Assembly: GCA_964564105.1 (NCBI GenBank)
Contig: CAZLZS010000003.1
Span: 1-56,418, forward strand
Length of the DNA: 56,418 bases
Direction: 5' to 3'
From: JACOZG01 sp964564105
GTDB lineage: Bacteria > Patescibacteriota > Minisyncoccia > Phycocordibacterales > JACOZG01
Shown: positions 36,696 to 45,214 of the stretch, one piece after another
How the letters are laid out: the number at the start of each line of letters is the position of its first letter
Position numbering within the stretch: position 1 is the first letter of the stretch
Translations under genes and position numbers: made by a program
The notes under the pieces: model-generated
What the model saw: the letters and a program-made list of their open reading frames with translations, nothing else
Told to the model about the DNA's origin: nothing
Databases searched by the model: none

Positions 36696-37145
36696 ATGGG
36701 TAAACATTATTTTTTGATTATTGCCCTGGCGCTCGGCGCGTTATGGTTTGTCCTCACCAATTTTGTTCAACACCGGGGGTTGAACGCTCAATACTTAGAA
36801 ATCGGTGGGCAACGACTCGCGGTGGAAATCGCCGACGACGAGACTGAACGCTCACGCGGTCTCTCGGGCCGAACGCGTTTGGCGTCCAACGAGGGAATGC
36901 TGTTTGTCTTTGACGCACCCGGATCATACGGTTTCTGGATGAAAGAGATGAATTTTCCAATTGACATTATCTGGCTTGACGAGGATTGGCGAATCACGGG
37001 CATTACCGCTAATCTCTCGCCCGATTCATACCCGCAAGTTTTCTACCCGCCCGAACCGGTCAAATATGTGCTGGAGGTGAACGCTGGCTTGGCCGCGGCG
37101 CAACAACTCTCAATCGGGGCAAAACTCAAGTTAAGGCAAAAATAA
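36696..37145 (+). CDS. DUF192 family protein, membrane-anchored
   Basis: DUF192 proteins are small secreted or anchored beta-barrel proteins of unknown function. From ATG 36696 the product has 149 residues: a membrane anchor (about 4-22, HYFLIIALALGALWFVL), then the conserved VEIADDETERSRGLSGR, EGMLFVFDAPGSYGFWMKEM, PIDIIWLDEDWRI and YVLEVNAG blocks that define the domain. An upstream GTG at 36663 adds 11 polar residues before the anchor and is less likely. It is divergent from rny. Confidence 0.9.
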   Translation: MGKHYFLIIALALGALWFVLTNFVQHRGLNAQYLEIGGQRLAVEIADDETERSRGLSGRTRLASNEGMLFVFDAPGSYGFWMKEMNFPIDIIWLDEDWRITGITANLSPDSYPQVFYPPEPVKYVLEVNAGLAAAQQLSIGAKLKLRQK

Positions 37146-37166
37146 CCCCGCTGCTGGCGGGGTAAT
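37145..37166 (+). terminator. Terminator-like hairpin CCCCGC/GCGGGG
   Basis: It overlaps the DUF192 stop codon, with a 6-bp GC stem, TGCTG loop and weak TAATT tail. It lies between the convergent DUF192 and acpP genes. Confidence 0.55.
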
Positions 37167-37178
37167 TGGGTGGAGACA

Positions 37179-37427
37179 CTAACGTCTGGGCTTTCTCAAG
37201 ACATAATCGATGGTTTGGCCAATGGTCTTAAGCTGATTAGCTTCCTCATCGGGAATCGTGATGTGAAAGGCATCTTCGATTTCCATCACCATCTCGAACA
37301 AATCAAGAGAATCAGCCCCAAAATCTTTGGCAAAATCAGCGTCCTCGGTAAGCGTTTTCTCGTCTTCTGGACAAAGCTGCTGTTTAACGATCAGAAAAAT
37401 CTTATACCCGACTTCTTCTCTGGTCAT
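37179..37427 (-). CDS. acpP: Acyl carrier protein
   Basis: ACP carries acyl chains on a phosphopantetheine attached to the serine of the DSL motif, visible here in GADSLDLFEMVMEIEDAF (Ser near residue 40). Length, 82 residues, is typical. The start at ATG 37425-37427 follows a strong AAAGGAGG Shine-Dalgarno. No fatty-acid synthesis genes are in the window and many CPR bacteria lack that pathway, so its role may be different, for example lipid A-type or secondary acyl transfer, or lipid scavenging. Confidence 0.92.
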   Translation of the reverse strand: MTREEVGYKIFLIVKQQLCPEDEKTLTEDADFAKDFGADSLDLFEMVMEIEDAFHITIPDEEANQLKTIGQTIDYVLRKPRR

Positions 37428-37502
37428 ACGCGCCTCCTTTCTGTTTTTGGCCGCGATCCAAGGGTCAAATTAACAAACAGGCGGCTAAAGGTCAAGCAGC
37501 GA

Positions 37503-37862
37503 CTAAAAAGCCGAGGAGCCGATTTTATCGACAATGCCGAGCACCGGGAGGGGCACGAGGCAAAAGGCAATGGCCTCAAAACACGGCGTGCCGCCAGCCG
37601 GTAGCGCCGTGCCCAAGACATTGGGCCCGGGCGTGAACACATTGTAGTAAGGGAAGATAACCGTGCCGGAAGTGATGAGAAAGCGCCCGGGTCGCGGCGC
37701 GCCAACCGTAATGGCCACGCCATTGCAGCAATACTCCACCACCAAAATCCGGCCGCCAAAGGGAATCAGGCCCTGGCCGGAGGCGCGCAAGCCGCCGCCG
37801 AAGAAAAAGAAAATCATTCCCAGCGCGGCGACGGACAGAAAAATTAAATAAATTTTGGTCAT
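37503..37862 (-). CDS. Secreted or membrane protein with cysteine motif, unknown function
   Basis: I do not recognise the family. The 119-residue product has an N-terminal hydrophobic segment (about 4-24), then a beta-rich segment with a CC pair (VVEYCCNGVAITVG), PGRFLITSGTVIFPYYNVF and two more cysteines near the C-terminus (TPCFEAIAFC). Its ATG overlaps the stop of the preceding gene by 4 nt, so translation is coupled to the IPT-like protein and the two probably act together at the surface. Confidence 0.68.
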   Translation of the reverse strand: MTKIYLIFLSVAALGMIFFFFGGGLRASGQGLIPFGGRILVVEYCCNGVAITVGAPRPGRFLITSGTVIFPYYNVFTPGPNVLGTALPAGGTPCFEAIAFCLVPLPVLGIVDKIGSSAF

Positions 37863-38380
37863 AAATCCAGCACGAATTCACCCGGGGTCTTGGTCGCGCC
37901 GTTCGCGTTTCTAATGTAAAAACGATAACGCAGTTCCGGAAAGGTCTCGGTTTTAATCGCCCCGAGATTAGCCGGCAGGCCCGGCGGCTCAACGCGCAGA
38001 GTGATGGTTTGGCCGTCGGGCGAGGAGAGATCGGGAAGAGTGCTGTAACTGGCGTAAACATTGTTGCCGGTCGGCGTAAAACCCGAACCGCGGATGGTAA
38101 TGATTGTACCAACCCCGCCGTGGGACGGTGTGATACCAGAAATTTCCGGCTGGCCATAAATTGTTAGAGGAGAAATCGGGGTGGCGACTGATTTTTCCGG
38201 CGCCGGCCGGTAAACCCCGTTAGAAACTTCGTTTCTAACGGGGTAAATAATTGTCGGCCTGTTTTGAGCCGCTAAAACCTCACTCAGGCGCGTGAGTAAA
38301 ACTTGCAATTGCCTCAATAATTCCGGGTTGATGATCAGGGCTGACCACAACAGGATCGAGGCGGCTAATTTCTTATTCAT
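37859..38380 (-). CDS. Secreted protein with IPT/TIG-like domain
   Basis: From ATG at 38378-38380 the product has 173 residues. It has a hydrophobic N-terminus (signal or anchor), a helical stretch (LLRQLQVLLTRLSEVLAAQ), a linker, and a C-terminal domain (about 80-173) with PEISGITPSHGGVGTIITIRGSGF, the hallmark of IPT/TIG immunoglobulin-like domains. The linker PVRNEVSNG is encoded by a CCCGTTAGAA-family palindrome (38214-38244), an apparent in-frame insertion. A TATGAT box on the minus strand at 38398-38393 lies 12 nt before the ATG; the upstream GTG is too close to it. Confidence 0.72.
   Translation of the reverse strand: MNKKLAASILLWSALIINPELLRQLQVLLTRLSEVLAAQNRPTIIYPVRNEVSNGVYRPAPEKSVATPISPLTIYGQPEISGITPSHGGVGTIITIRGSGFTPTGNNVYASYSTLPDLSSPDGQTITLRVEPPGLPANLGAIKTETFPELRYRFYIRNANGATKTPGEFVLDL
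38214..38244. repeat. Palindrome ACCCCGTTAGAAAC-ttc-GTTTCTAACGGGGT inside a gene
   Basis: Perfect 14-bp arms and a 3-nt loop, within the IPT-like gene. The arms are identical to those of the element at 52111-52141, 14 kb away inside another gene. Confidence 0.97.
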
Positions 38381-38432
38381 TTTATCCACTTTATCATAAA
38401 ATCTGGTATCTCGCCGGAAAAAATCGGATATA

Positions 38433-38507
38433 ACCCCGTTAGAAGTTCAACCACCTTAACTTATTCACTAAAAACTGCTGTGAACGAAACTTCTAACGGG
38501 GTATAAT
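38433..38507 (+). promoter_or_regulatory. Promoter-linked inverted repeat, CCCGTTAGAA family
   Basis: The 15-bp arms ACCCCGTTAGAAGTT (38433-38447) and its complement (38488-38502) are 40 nt apart. The right arm runs directly into TATAAT (38502-38507), 7 nt before the ATG at 38515. It heads the secretion cluster. The arrangement matches 20082-20155. Confidence 0.8.
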
Positions 38508-38514
38508 GTAGCCG

Positions 38515-39186
38515 ATGAAGAAACTCGGGATAATAATTTTGTTTATCCTGTTATTTTCCGTCTGGGGTTTATGGTATTTGGGCGGCCAGAAGACTGTCGA
38601 GCCGACAGCGACGGCACCAACTGAATTGACTGGGGATGAGAAACTCGTCGCTCTGGTACAGAAAACCCGCGCCGCAACCGGCCGACCCCTGCTTGATCCG
38701 GCGGCCGCGGCCGGCGCTAGGCCGGCGAGCGCCTTTCAAGTGACGGAAAACGACCTAGTGATCGAGACGGGCGACAATCCGGACGAAACGCGGCGCTACG
38801 GCCAAGCGGTCAGCCAACTTTTCCAAAATATCGCACCCAGTCAAGCCGGCACTGAATTAAAACTGGCGCTCGAGGCCCTGGAAGAGCAGTCGCCGGTCAA
38901 GGCCGCGACCGTAAAGCAAGAGGCCGAGCGCTACGGCCGGTTGGCCGCCGGACTCCAGCGACTGGTGGCGCCAGCGGCACTAAAAGTCGTGCATCTAAAT
39001 CTTTTAAACGCGGTTTTGGGTCTGGCCGAGATTGATTCGTACTTGGCGGAAATCTTGACTGAACCGATCCTGGCCCTGGATCAGGCACCGATCTTTGCGC
39101 ACCGCTACGAGCGGCTGGCCGGCGCGGTGATGATTCTGAATCAAGTGCTGGCGGTTCATAATCTGCCCTTGATTGCCGCCTTATGA
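38515..39186 (+). CDS. Signal-anchored helical protein, first gene of secretion cluster
   Basis: I do not recognise the family. The 223-residue product has an N-terminal membrane segment (about 4-23), a Thr/Pro linker, and a helical extracytoplasmic region (ALEALEEQSPVKAATVKQEAERYG). Its stop overlaps the ATG of the giant secreted protein (39183), the first of a chain of overlaps leading to VirB6- and VirB4-like genes. Its promoter is the leaderless, inverted-repeat-linked TATAAT at 38502. It is probably an accessory component of that machine. Confidence 0.7.
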   Translation: MKKLGIIILFILLFSVWGLWYLGGQKTVEPTATAPTELTGDEKLVALVQKTRAATGRPLLDPAAAAGARPASAFQVTENDLVIETGDNPDETRRYGQAVSQLFQNIAPSQAGTELKLALEALEEQSPVKAATVKQEAERYGRLAAGLQRLVAPAALKVVHLNLLNAVLGLAEIDSYLAEILTEPILALDQAPIFAHRYERLAGAVMILNQVLAVHNLPLIAAL

Positions 39187-42100
39187 TCATGATCACGACA
39201 AAAACAATTCGTCTTCCCACGGCGGCCATTCTGATTCTCACCTTGCTGGGGCAATTCCTGGCGCCGCTCACGGCCTTCGCCCAACCGACTGACCTGCCGC
39301 CGGCCGAGACGGTCGTCGGCCCGCCGGCGCCAGATATAGTTGGCTTGCCCGGCGGCCCGGCCGGGCCGCCGTCTGAACTCGCGCCCCTGCCGCCAGGCCG
39401 GCCGAAAAACCCAGCCCAGATTCTGGCTGAAGCGCGGCGCGACGACGCCCGGGCCTGCCAAGCCGAGTCCACGGCCGGCACCGGCGTCTCGGCCCTGAAA
39501 CCAGAATCATTGCAAAACGGCTTGGCCGACGACATCGGCCAAGCCCTGCCGCCCATTGTGAGCGACGCCCTGACCAATGACCTGCCGCGGCGATTGCAAA
39601 CCGCGCTCCAGCGGGAACTGCCGAGCATTGTGAGCGACGGCCTGCGCCGCGAACTGCCGCCGCTGCTGGCGGAAAAAATCCAACTCTTAAATCAAGAACA
39701 ATTAGGGAATTTTGAAACTCATTTTCCGGACTTGCTTAACGACACGATCCGCGAGGCCCTGCCCGGCATTCTGACTGACGGGATTGAGACCCGCCTGCCG
39801 CGGCTCGTGGGTGAGAGCGTCCGCGGCTCGCTCGGCGCGCGCCTGGGCCCGGGGCTTAACAATGCCACCGAGATTTTCGTCCGGGCCGAGTTCGGCGGCC
39901 AGATTAACGACCAGATTTCAGAAATCTTCGGTTTCATGATTTCTTACATCGGCGATCTGTTTAATTCCGTCAATGCTTCAATTGAAGGATTACGGGCAAC
40001 AGTTACTGCTTTACAATCTTCACTGACTAGCCTCACTGGCATCTTATCTATACCGGGTCAAATCAATCAATTGATTCAGCAAATCAATGATTTGAGGCAA
40101 AAAGCCACAGAGATTGGACAATTCATCACCTGGTTGCAAAATCGCCAGGCCAATCAAGAACAAATGACCGAAGATATCATCAAGGGGTTGACCGTAACGA
40201 TCCAGGAAAGTTTGACTCGGGGCGACACCATGGAACGGCTGACTGACGCCCTGGCCGCGGACATGACCGGGCCGATTATTAATTCGCTGGAAGGCGGCAT
40301 GGATGACATCACAACCGCGTTCTTGGAACCGGTCAACCGAGCGCTCGGCAGCATTGAGAATCTGCCCAATGTTTTCTTTGATCCAATCAACCGCGCGGTT
40401 GACAACTTGGTCAACACCGCGACCGGCGTGATTGACGCCCAAATCCGCGCTGTCACGAGCGCCATCACCGCGCCGATTGATGCCATCACCCAATCCCTAA
40501 GCCAGACGATTGAGCAGACAATGACCGCGGCGCTCCAACCAATCACCGGCACTCTAACCGGCGTAGTTAGCCAAGCCAGTAATTTTATTGCCGCGCCGAT
40601 CAATCTTGCCAGCCAGCAGATTAATGATTTCTTTCTCGGCTCTGGTCTGCCGGCGGCTGATTTAAGTCAAGCGCTTTATCCAAATAGTTATTACCAGTCC
40701 CTGCAAGCGCCGCCCTCGCCGCTTGACCCGACCACCCTGCCCGGTTACACCCCGGGGGTCGGCGAGATCGGCAGTCCTCTGGCCGGACCGCCGGCAGAAC
40801 TGCCGCTCACCGAGACTATCAGCGGAATGGCGAGCGAAGGCGCCAGCGCTGCAAGCGGCGCCACCCAGGGGATTGCCGAGCAAGCGGTCAACAATCAAAT
40901 TACGGCCGGCGACCTAACCGGCAATATCGGCACCACTTTTGCCCAAGTAGGACTAACCGGCGCTATAAACGCCACTCTCGGCGGACTGGTGGCCGGCATA
41001 CCGATTATCGGCGGCGCGGCTCAAAATTTGGTGGCTAATTTCGCCAATCGGGCCGCGGCGGCGCTCGGCTTATCGGGCGCGGTCGGTCTCGCTGTACCAA
41101 CTACTGAAATCGGCGCCCTGCTTTCCACCGAGCAAAGCACCAACCAGATCACCGGCCAGATCAAGGGCATCAATGAACAGATGAAGAAAACCCAGGATCA
41201 GATTTTGAAACTGACGGCCGAGATCAAAAGTTTGCAGATTGAATCCTGCACCTATTTGAAAACCATCCGCCGGATCCAATTGGCTTTTGAGGCCAAAGAA
41301 TTTGTCCAAGACCCGGACGCCAAAAAAGCCCTTGGCCGGGCAATTGAATATCACAACCGGCAATTATTTACGGATTTGCGAGCCGGGCGGGCGCCAGCGA
41401 ACGCGGAAAATCTTAATCCGGAAAAGGATAAAGAACCGGTGGTGCCTAAGAATCTCAACGCGGCCATTACCGAAGGACGGCAAGAGGTAACCGGCGCTTT
41501 TCTTGATGAACTGAAAAACATTGACTCGCGGTTCAAAGACGAGATTGTGACCAAACTCAAAACCGAGCAGGCGGAGACATTTGCCGACCGGATTAAACCA
41601 ACCTTGAGCCAAGAACAATATCAGAAAATTACCTCGGGCGAAGAATTCAGCTGGGACACCTGGCTGGAACTGGTCAAACCCCAGAACACGCCGGCCGGAG
41701 CCGAATTCTTGGCCCGGGAAGAATTGGCGCGACGCCAGGCCGCCAACGAACAAAATACCCGCGAAGAACTGCTGGCTGGCCTCGGTTTTCTGAACACCGA
41801 CGAGTGCGCGAAATACAGCGAGAACGGCTGGTGTATCGAGCGAAAAACTCTAACCCCGGGATCGGTTAGCCAGGGTTACGCCGTAGAAGGACTAACGAGC
41901 GTCATTCGCAAAACCGAAAACACCGAGATTCTTGATGACTACATCACGCCGGAACTGGAGACCAATCTGGAACGGCTCAAAGATATCGGTGATTACAGCG
42001 GCGCGAGCGAGGACACCGTCTATAACCAGCCCGACCCGTGCCCGGGGCCCGGACCCTGCCCGGACTCGGGCTGGGGCAAGATTCCGGCGCCGCGGCCGGC

Positions 42101-42818
42101 TGGCACCGGTTACACCACACCGCCGACTCCCGATCCAGCTGAACTGCCGCCTCTCATTCTGCCGGAGATCATTAATAATGTTTTGACGCTTAATCTGACT
42201 TTTGAAACACCGACCCTGACAGAAGTGAATAACGGCGCGGGCAATACTACGATTATCAAATGGCGATCTACAAACGCCGAGGAGTGCCGCGCGGACAACA
42301 ACTGGCTCTCGGGTTCAACCGCCGGCGCGCCGGCCGCGGCCGCGGGCTCTCTTCTCACGGCGACTGGCGAACGGCGCATTACCCATCCAGTAGATCTTGA
42401 TCTCCAGATTACCCGTCTCGCCGCTGACGGCAATCAAAGCGATGTGCCATTAACCAAGCCTGAAACGGCCGATAAACTCCGGGCAAAAATTATCTTTGAC
42501 GCGCGAACCGTCAGCGACATCCAGCCGGACGATATCTACCAAATCGTCTTCACCAGCGCCGGCGCCGCTGATCTTGGTTTTGAAGTCGGCGGCGCGGGAA
42601 AAATTAATCCGGCCACGCCAGCCACAGTAGTCCAGCTCATCCAGCGGGAAATCGCGAACTTGCTGACGCAAGAAACGGCGCTCGCCAGCGAGCTCGCGAA
42701 ATACATTTTCACCGGCTTTTCCGGCGGCACCCTCACCATCACGCCGAAACTGACTTACGGCTTATCCTGCTACCAGGGCGCGAGCCAAGTCAGCCAGAGC
42801 GTGGAGATAAAACGATGA
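39183..42818 (+). CDS. Giant secreted helical protein of the secretion cluster
   Basis: I do not recognise the family. At 1211 residues it is the largest product here. It has a signal peptide (about 1-34, ending LTAFAQ), a Pro/Gly-rich stretch, then long amphipathic helices with repeated Ile/Leu-Asp-Ala patterns (about 120-480). Hydrophobic Gly/Ala-rich segments follow near 600-640, with a coiled coil near 660-700, an acidic region with paired cysteines (DECAKYSENGWCIE near 870), a Pro-rich linker containing CPGPGPCP, and a beta-rich C-terminal domain with cysteines. Position between an anchor protein and the VirB6-like gene suggests an extracellular or channel-associated part of the machine. 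Confidence 0.72.
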   Translation: MIMITTKTIRLPTAAILILTLLGQFLAPLTAFAQPTDLPPAETVVGPPAPDIVGLPGGPAGPPSELAPLPPGRPKNPAQILAEARRDDARACQAESTAGTGVSALKPESLQNGLADDIGQALPPIVSDALTNDLPRRLQTALQRELPSIVSDGLRRELPPLLAEKIQLLNQEQLGNFETHFPDLLNDTIREALPGILTDGIETRLPRLVGESVRGSLGARLGPGLNNATEIFVRAEFGGQINDQISEIFGFMISYIGDLFNSVNASIEGLRATVTALQSSLTSLTGILSIPGQINQLIQQINDLRQKATEIGQFITWLQNRQANQEQMTEDIIKGLTVTIQESLTRGDTMERLTDALAADMTGPIINSLEGGMDDITTAFLEPVNRALGSIENLPNVFFDPINRAVDNLVNTATGVIDAQIRAVTSAITAPIDAITQSLSQTIEQTMTAALQPITGTLTGVVSQASNFIAAPINLASQQINDFFLGSGLPAADLSQALYPNSYYQSLQAPPSPLDPTTLPGYTPGVGEIGSPLAGPPAELPLTETISGMASEGASAASGATQGIAEQAVNNQITAGDLTGNIGTTFAQVGLTGAINATLGGLVAGIPIIGGAAQNLVANFANRAAAALGLSGAVGLAVPTTEIGALLSTEQSTNQITGQIKGINEQMKKTQDQILKLTAEIKSLQIESCTYLKTIRRIQLAFEAKEFVQDPDAKKALGRAIEYHNRQLFTDLRAGRAPANAENLNPEKDKEPVVPKNLNAAITEGRQEVTGAFLDELKNIDSRFKDEIVTKLKTEQAETFADRIKPTLSQEQYQKITSGEEFSWDTWLELVKPQNTPAGAEFLAREELARRQAANEQNTREELLAGLGFLNTDECAKYSENGWCIERKTLTPGSVSQGYAVEGLTSVIRKTENTEILDDYITPELETNLERLKDIGDYSGASEDTVYNQPDPCPGPGPCPDSGWGKIPAPRPAGTGYTTPPTPDPAELPPLILPEIINNVLTLNLTFETPTLTEVNNGAGNTTIIKWRSTNAEECRADNNWLSGSTAGAPAAAAGSLLTATGERRITHPVDLDLQITRLAADGNQSDVPLTKPETADKLRAKIIFDARTVSDIQPDDIYQIVFTSAGAADLGFEVGGAGKINPATPATVVQLIQREIANLLTQETALASELAKYIFTGFSGGTLTITPKLTYGLSCYQGASQVSQSVEIKR

Positions 42819-45208
42819 TGAAAAAAGGTGTTTTAACTTCCATCCTCTGCTTGATTCTGTTATCTGGTTTTTCTTCGCTCGTCAGACCTAATATATCTTT
42901 TGCCGACCATGACCGCTTTCACACTCTAGAACAACAGTTGGCCAACGGAGAAATAACCGAGGCGGATTACAATCGTTTCGTTGCAGAGGAAAACATGCTA
43001 CAAGTGATTGAAACCAACCTTAAATATCTGCGAAACCAATTGAACTCACCAGGGATAACAGAGGAAGAAAAACGAGTGATAAATGAAGAAATTGCTCGCC
43101 AGCAAGCCGAACTTAGATCGAGAGGCAGGGTGCAAGACCGAAATGTAACGGCCGCCGTGGTGGGTGGCAGAAACACTAGCTACGAATCCTGCGGCTGGTT
43201 TAGTTTCAATGTCCCATGTTGGATCAGAAACGGCATCACTTTTATCGGGGTGGTTTTTAAAGAAATCTTCGGCGGGGTCTTATCTGTAGTTGGGGTGATA
43301 TTTGATCAATCGGTGAAATTCTCCATCAGCGAATTTTCCAGTTTAGCCGGCGGAACCGATGAAACGGGCAACGCCGTTCAGGTGACTTGGAAAATTCTTC
43401 GCGATCTGGCCAATCTGTTTTTCATTTTCATCCTGCTTTACATTGCCATAGGAATGATTTTGCAATTATCCAGTTTCGGCGGGAAGCGGCTCCTAGTCAA
43501 TGTAATTATCGTCGCGCTCCTGATTAACTTCTCGGCCTTTTTCACCCGGATCGTGATAGACGCCTCCAATGTCGCGGCTTATCAATTTTATAAAGCCATA
43601 GGATCCTTGGGGGGAGAAAACAACGGGAATATTGCCGCGGCCTATATGAAAACCTTGCCGCTCGGCACCGCTTTCAGTTTAACCGAAGTCGCGGCCACCG
43701 ATGTAGCCGGATTGGTCTATGAAGAGTTCGGGGCTTTTGCCAGAACCACCTTGCTGGCCTTCGGCACAGTGGTGATGTTAATAATTGCCATCTTTCTATT
43801 TCTCGCGGCCACCATTCTTTTTGCTGTGCGGACTGTTACTTTAATTTTCATGATTATTCTCTCGCCGCTCGCTTTTTTAATGTATGCCTTCCCCAATCAA
43901 AAAGGCTTGTTTGATAAATGGTTGGACACTCTGCTTAAACAATCGTTTTTCGCACCTCTCTATCTTCTAATGATATATGTCTCGCTTCTGGTTCTTAATA
44001 GTCCGCCTCTTCAAGCCCAATTAAGGGCCTCTACTGCCAGTTTCAGCCATCTCGTTTTTTACTATCTTATTGCCGCTGGCCTGATGTTCGGCGCCTTGAT
44101 CATCGCCAAATCGCTCGGGGCCAAGGGGGCGTCAGGGGCGATAGGTATCGGCAAAAAATGGGCGGGTTACGGCGTTGGGGCAATGTACACTCCAGTCCGG
44201 GGAATTGGCCGCGGCATCAAACATAAGGTTCAAACCGGACTTGGACAATTAGAGACCGGGAAGGGGAGAATCGGCGGAACCGCCACAATGAAAAAACTCA
44301 TCAGCGTCATTCCCTACGCCCGGGCTGGTATGCAGCGGGCGGCCGGCGCTTATCGGGCTGAAGTGGCCAAGAAGGGTGAGGACTTCTCCCGATTAAAGAC
44401 GAGCGAGATGCTCCGTCGTCTCGGCCAAACGGGTATTTTCCCGACCACCAGAATGGCGATGCTCCAAGCCATTGCCAAGAAAGATGACTTGGACGAGGTG
44501 CCGGTGAAAGAATTGCAGCGGGCGCGTGAACTTATGAAACAAGTCGGCGTCTCTACCACGGCAATGGAGAAATTACGACCTGATGCCGGAGAAAACCCGG
44601 TGGAAATTGAAAAAATGGTGGCCCGGCACAAACAGCCGGATATCGCTAAACTCCACAGAGTCATCGTTAGCGGTGAGGGAGCCAATGATGTTGTGGGCAA
44701 GGACGACCAGGGTAAGGATATAACCCGCCGCGATGCCTTAGCCAGTGCCATGATCAATCAATACGACGGCGGCTCGGCTAATTCGATCATCCGCCGCGGT
44801 GACGCTATTTCCGATGCTTTCCTAAGCGAACTGCTGAAACGGGCCAACAGCAAAGCCGGCACGACAGGCGAACGCAGTTCTGAACAAATAATCAAATATC
44901 TGGAAGAAGACATCCTTAAACCGATTAATGATAAACTCGCCCAAAAGCAAGAACAGATTAAACAAATTGAGACGATACCGGAAACCCAAAAGACCAGAGA
45001 CCAAAAGAAAGGGTTAAAGAAAGAGGTTGATGATTTGCGCGTCCAAGCCGGCAAGATTGCATCTCACGCGCGTTCATATCGTCTCGGCAATACCAGACGA
45101 GACGCCGGCCTTGACGAATTCGCGGGTAAAAAAGGTCCGGGACCAAAAACCACACCCCCTGCGCCCGCCAATCAACCGGGCGCGCCGGCCGGAGGAGTGG
45201 GAATATAA
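42815..45208 (+). CDS. VirB6/TrbL-like polytopic membrane protein
   Basis: This is a probable inner-membrane channel component of a type IV secretion-like system. The 797-residue product has a signal-type N-terminus, a helical extracytoplasmic segment with paired cysteines (SCGWFSFNVPCWI, near 125-137), and five to six membrane helices between about 140 and 440 (LANLFFIFILLYIAIGMIL, IIFLFLAATILFAV and others). A long charged cytosolic C-terminal region (about 450-797) ends in a Pro/Ala/Gly tail. The topology fits VirB6/TrbL, though sequence identity is low. ATG overlaps the previous stop (ATGA). A TATAAT at 45204-45209 near its end serves the next gene. Confidence 0.82.
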   Translation: MMKKGVLTSILCLILLSGFSSLVRPNISFADHDRFHTLEQQLANGEITEADYNRFVAEENMLQVIETNLKYLRNQLNSPGITEEEKRVINEEIARQQAELRSRGRVQDRNVTAAVVGGRNTSYESCGWFSFNVPCWIRNGITFIGVVFKEIFGGVLSVVGVIFDQSVKFSISEFSSLAGGTDETGNAVQVTWKILRDLANLFFIFILLYIAIGMILQLSSFGGKRLLVNVIIVALLINFSAFFTRIVIDASNVAAYQFYKAIGSLGGENNGNIAAAYMKTLPLGTAFSLTEVAATDVAGLVYEEFGAFARTTLLAFGTVVMLIIAIFLFLAATILFAVRTVTLIFMIILSPLAFLMYAFPNQKGLFDKWLDTLLKQSFFAPLYLLMIYVSLLVLNSPPLQAQLRASTASFSHLVFYYLIAAGLMFGALIIAKSLGAKGASGAIGIGKKWAGYGVGAMYTPVRGIGRGIKHKVQTGLGQLETGKGRIGGTATMKKLISVIPYARAGMQRAAGAYRAEVAKKGEDFSRLKTSEMLRRLGQTGIFPTTRMAMLQAIAKKDDLDEVPVKELQRARELMKQVGVSTTAMEKLRPDAGENPVEIEKMVARHKQPDIAKLHRVIVSGEGANDVVGKDDQGKDITRRDALASAMINQYDGGSANSIIRRGDAISDAFLSELLKRANSKAGTTGERSSEQIIKYLEEDILKPINDKLAQKQEQIKQIETIPETQKTRDQKKGLKKEVDDLRVQAGKIASHARSYRLGNTRRDAGLDEFAGKKGPGPKTTPPAPANQPGAPAGGVGI

Positions 45209-45209
45209 T
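45204..45209 (+). promoter_or_regulatory. Internal -10 box TATAAT in the secretion cluster
   Basis: TATAAT overlaps the stop of the VirB6-like gene and ends 5 nt before ATG 45215. It may give an extra leaderless transcript for the downstream half of the cluster. Confidence 0.45.
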
Positions 45210-45214
45210 GGAAT

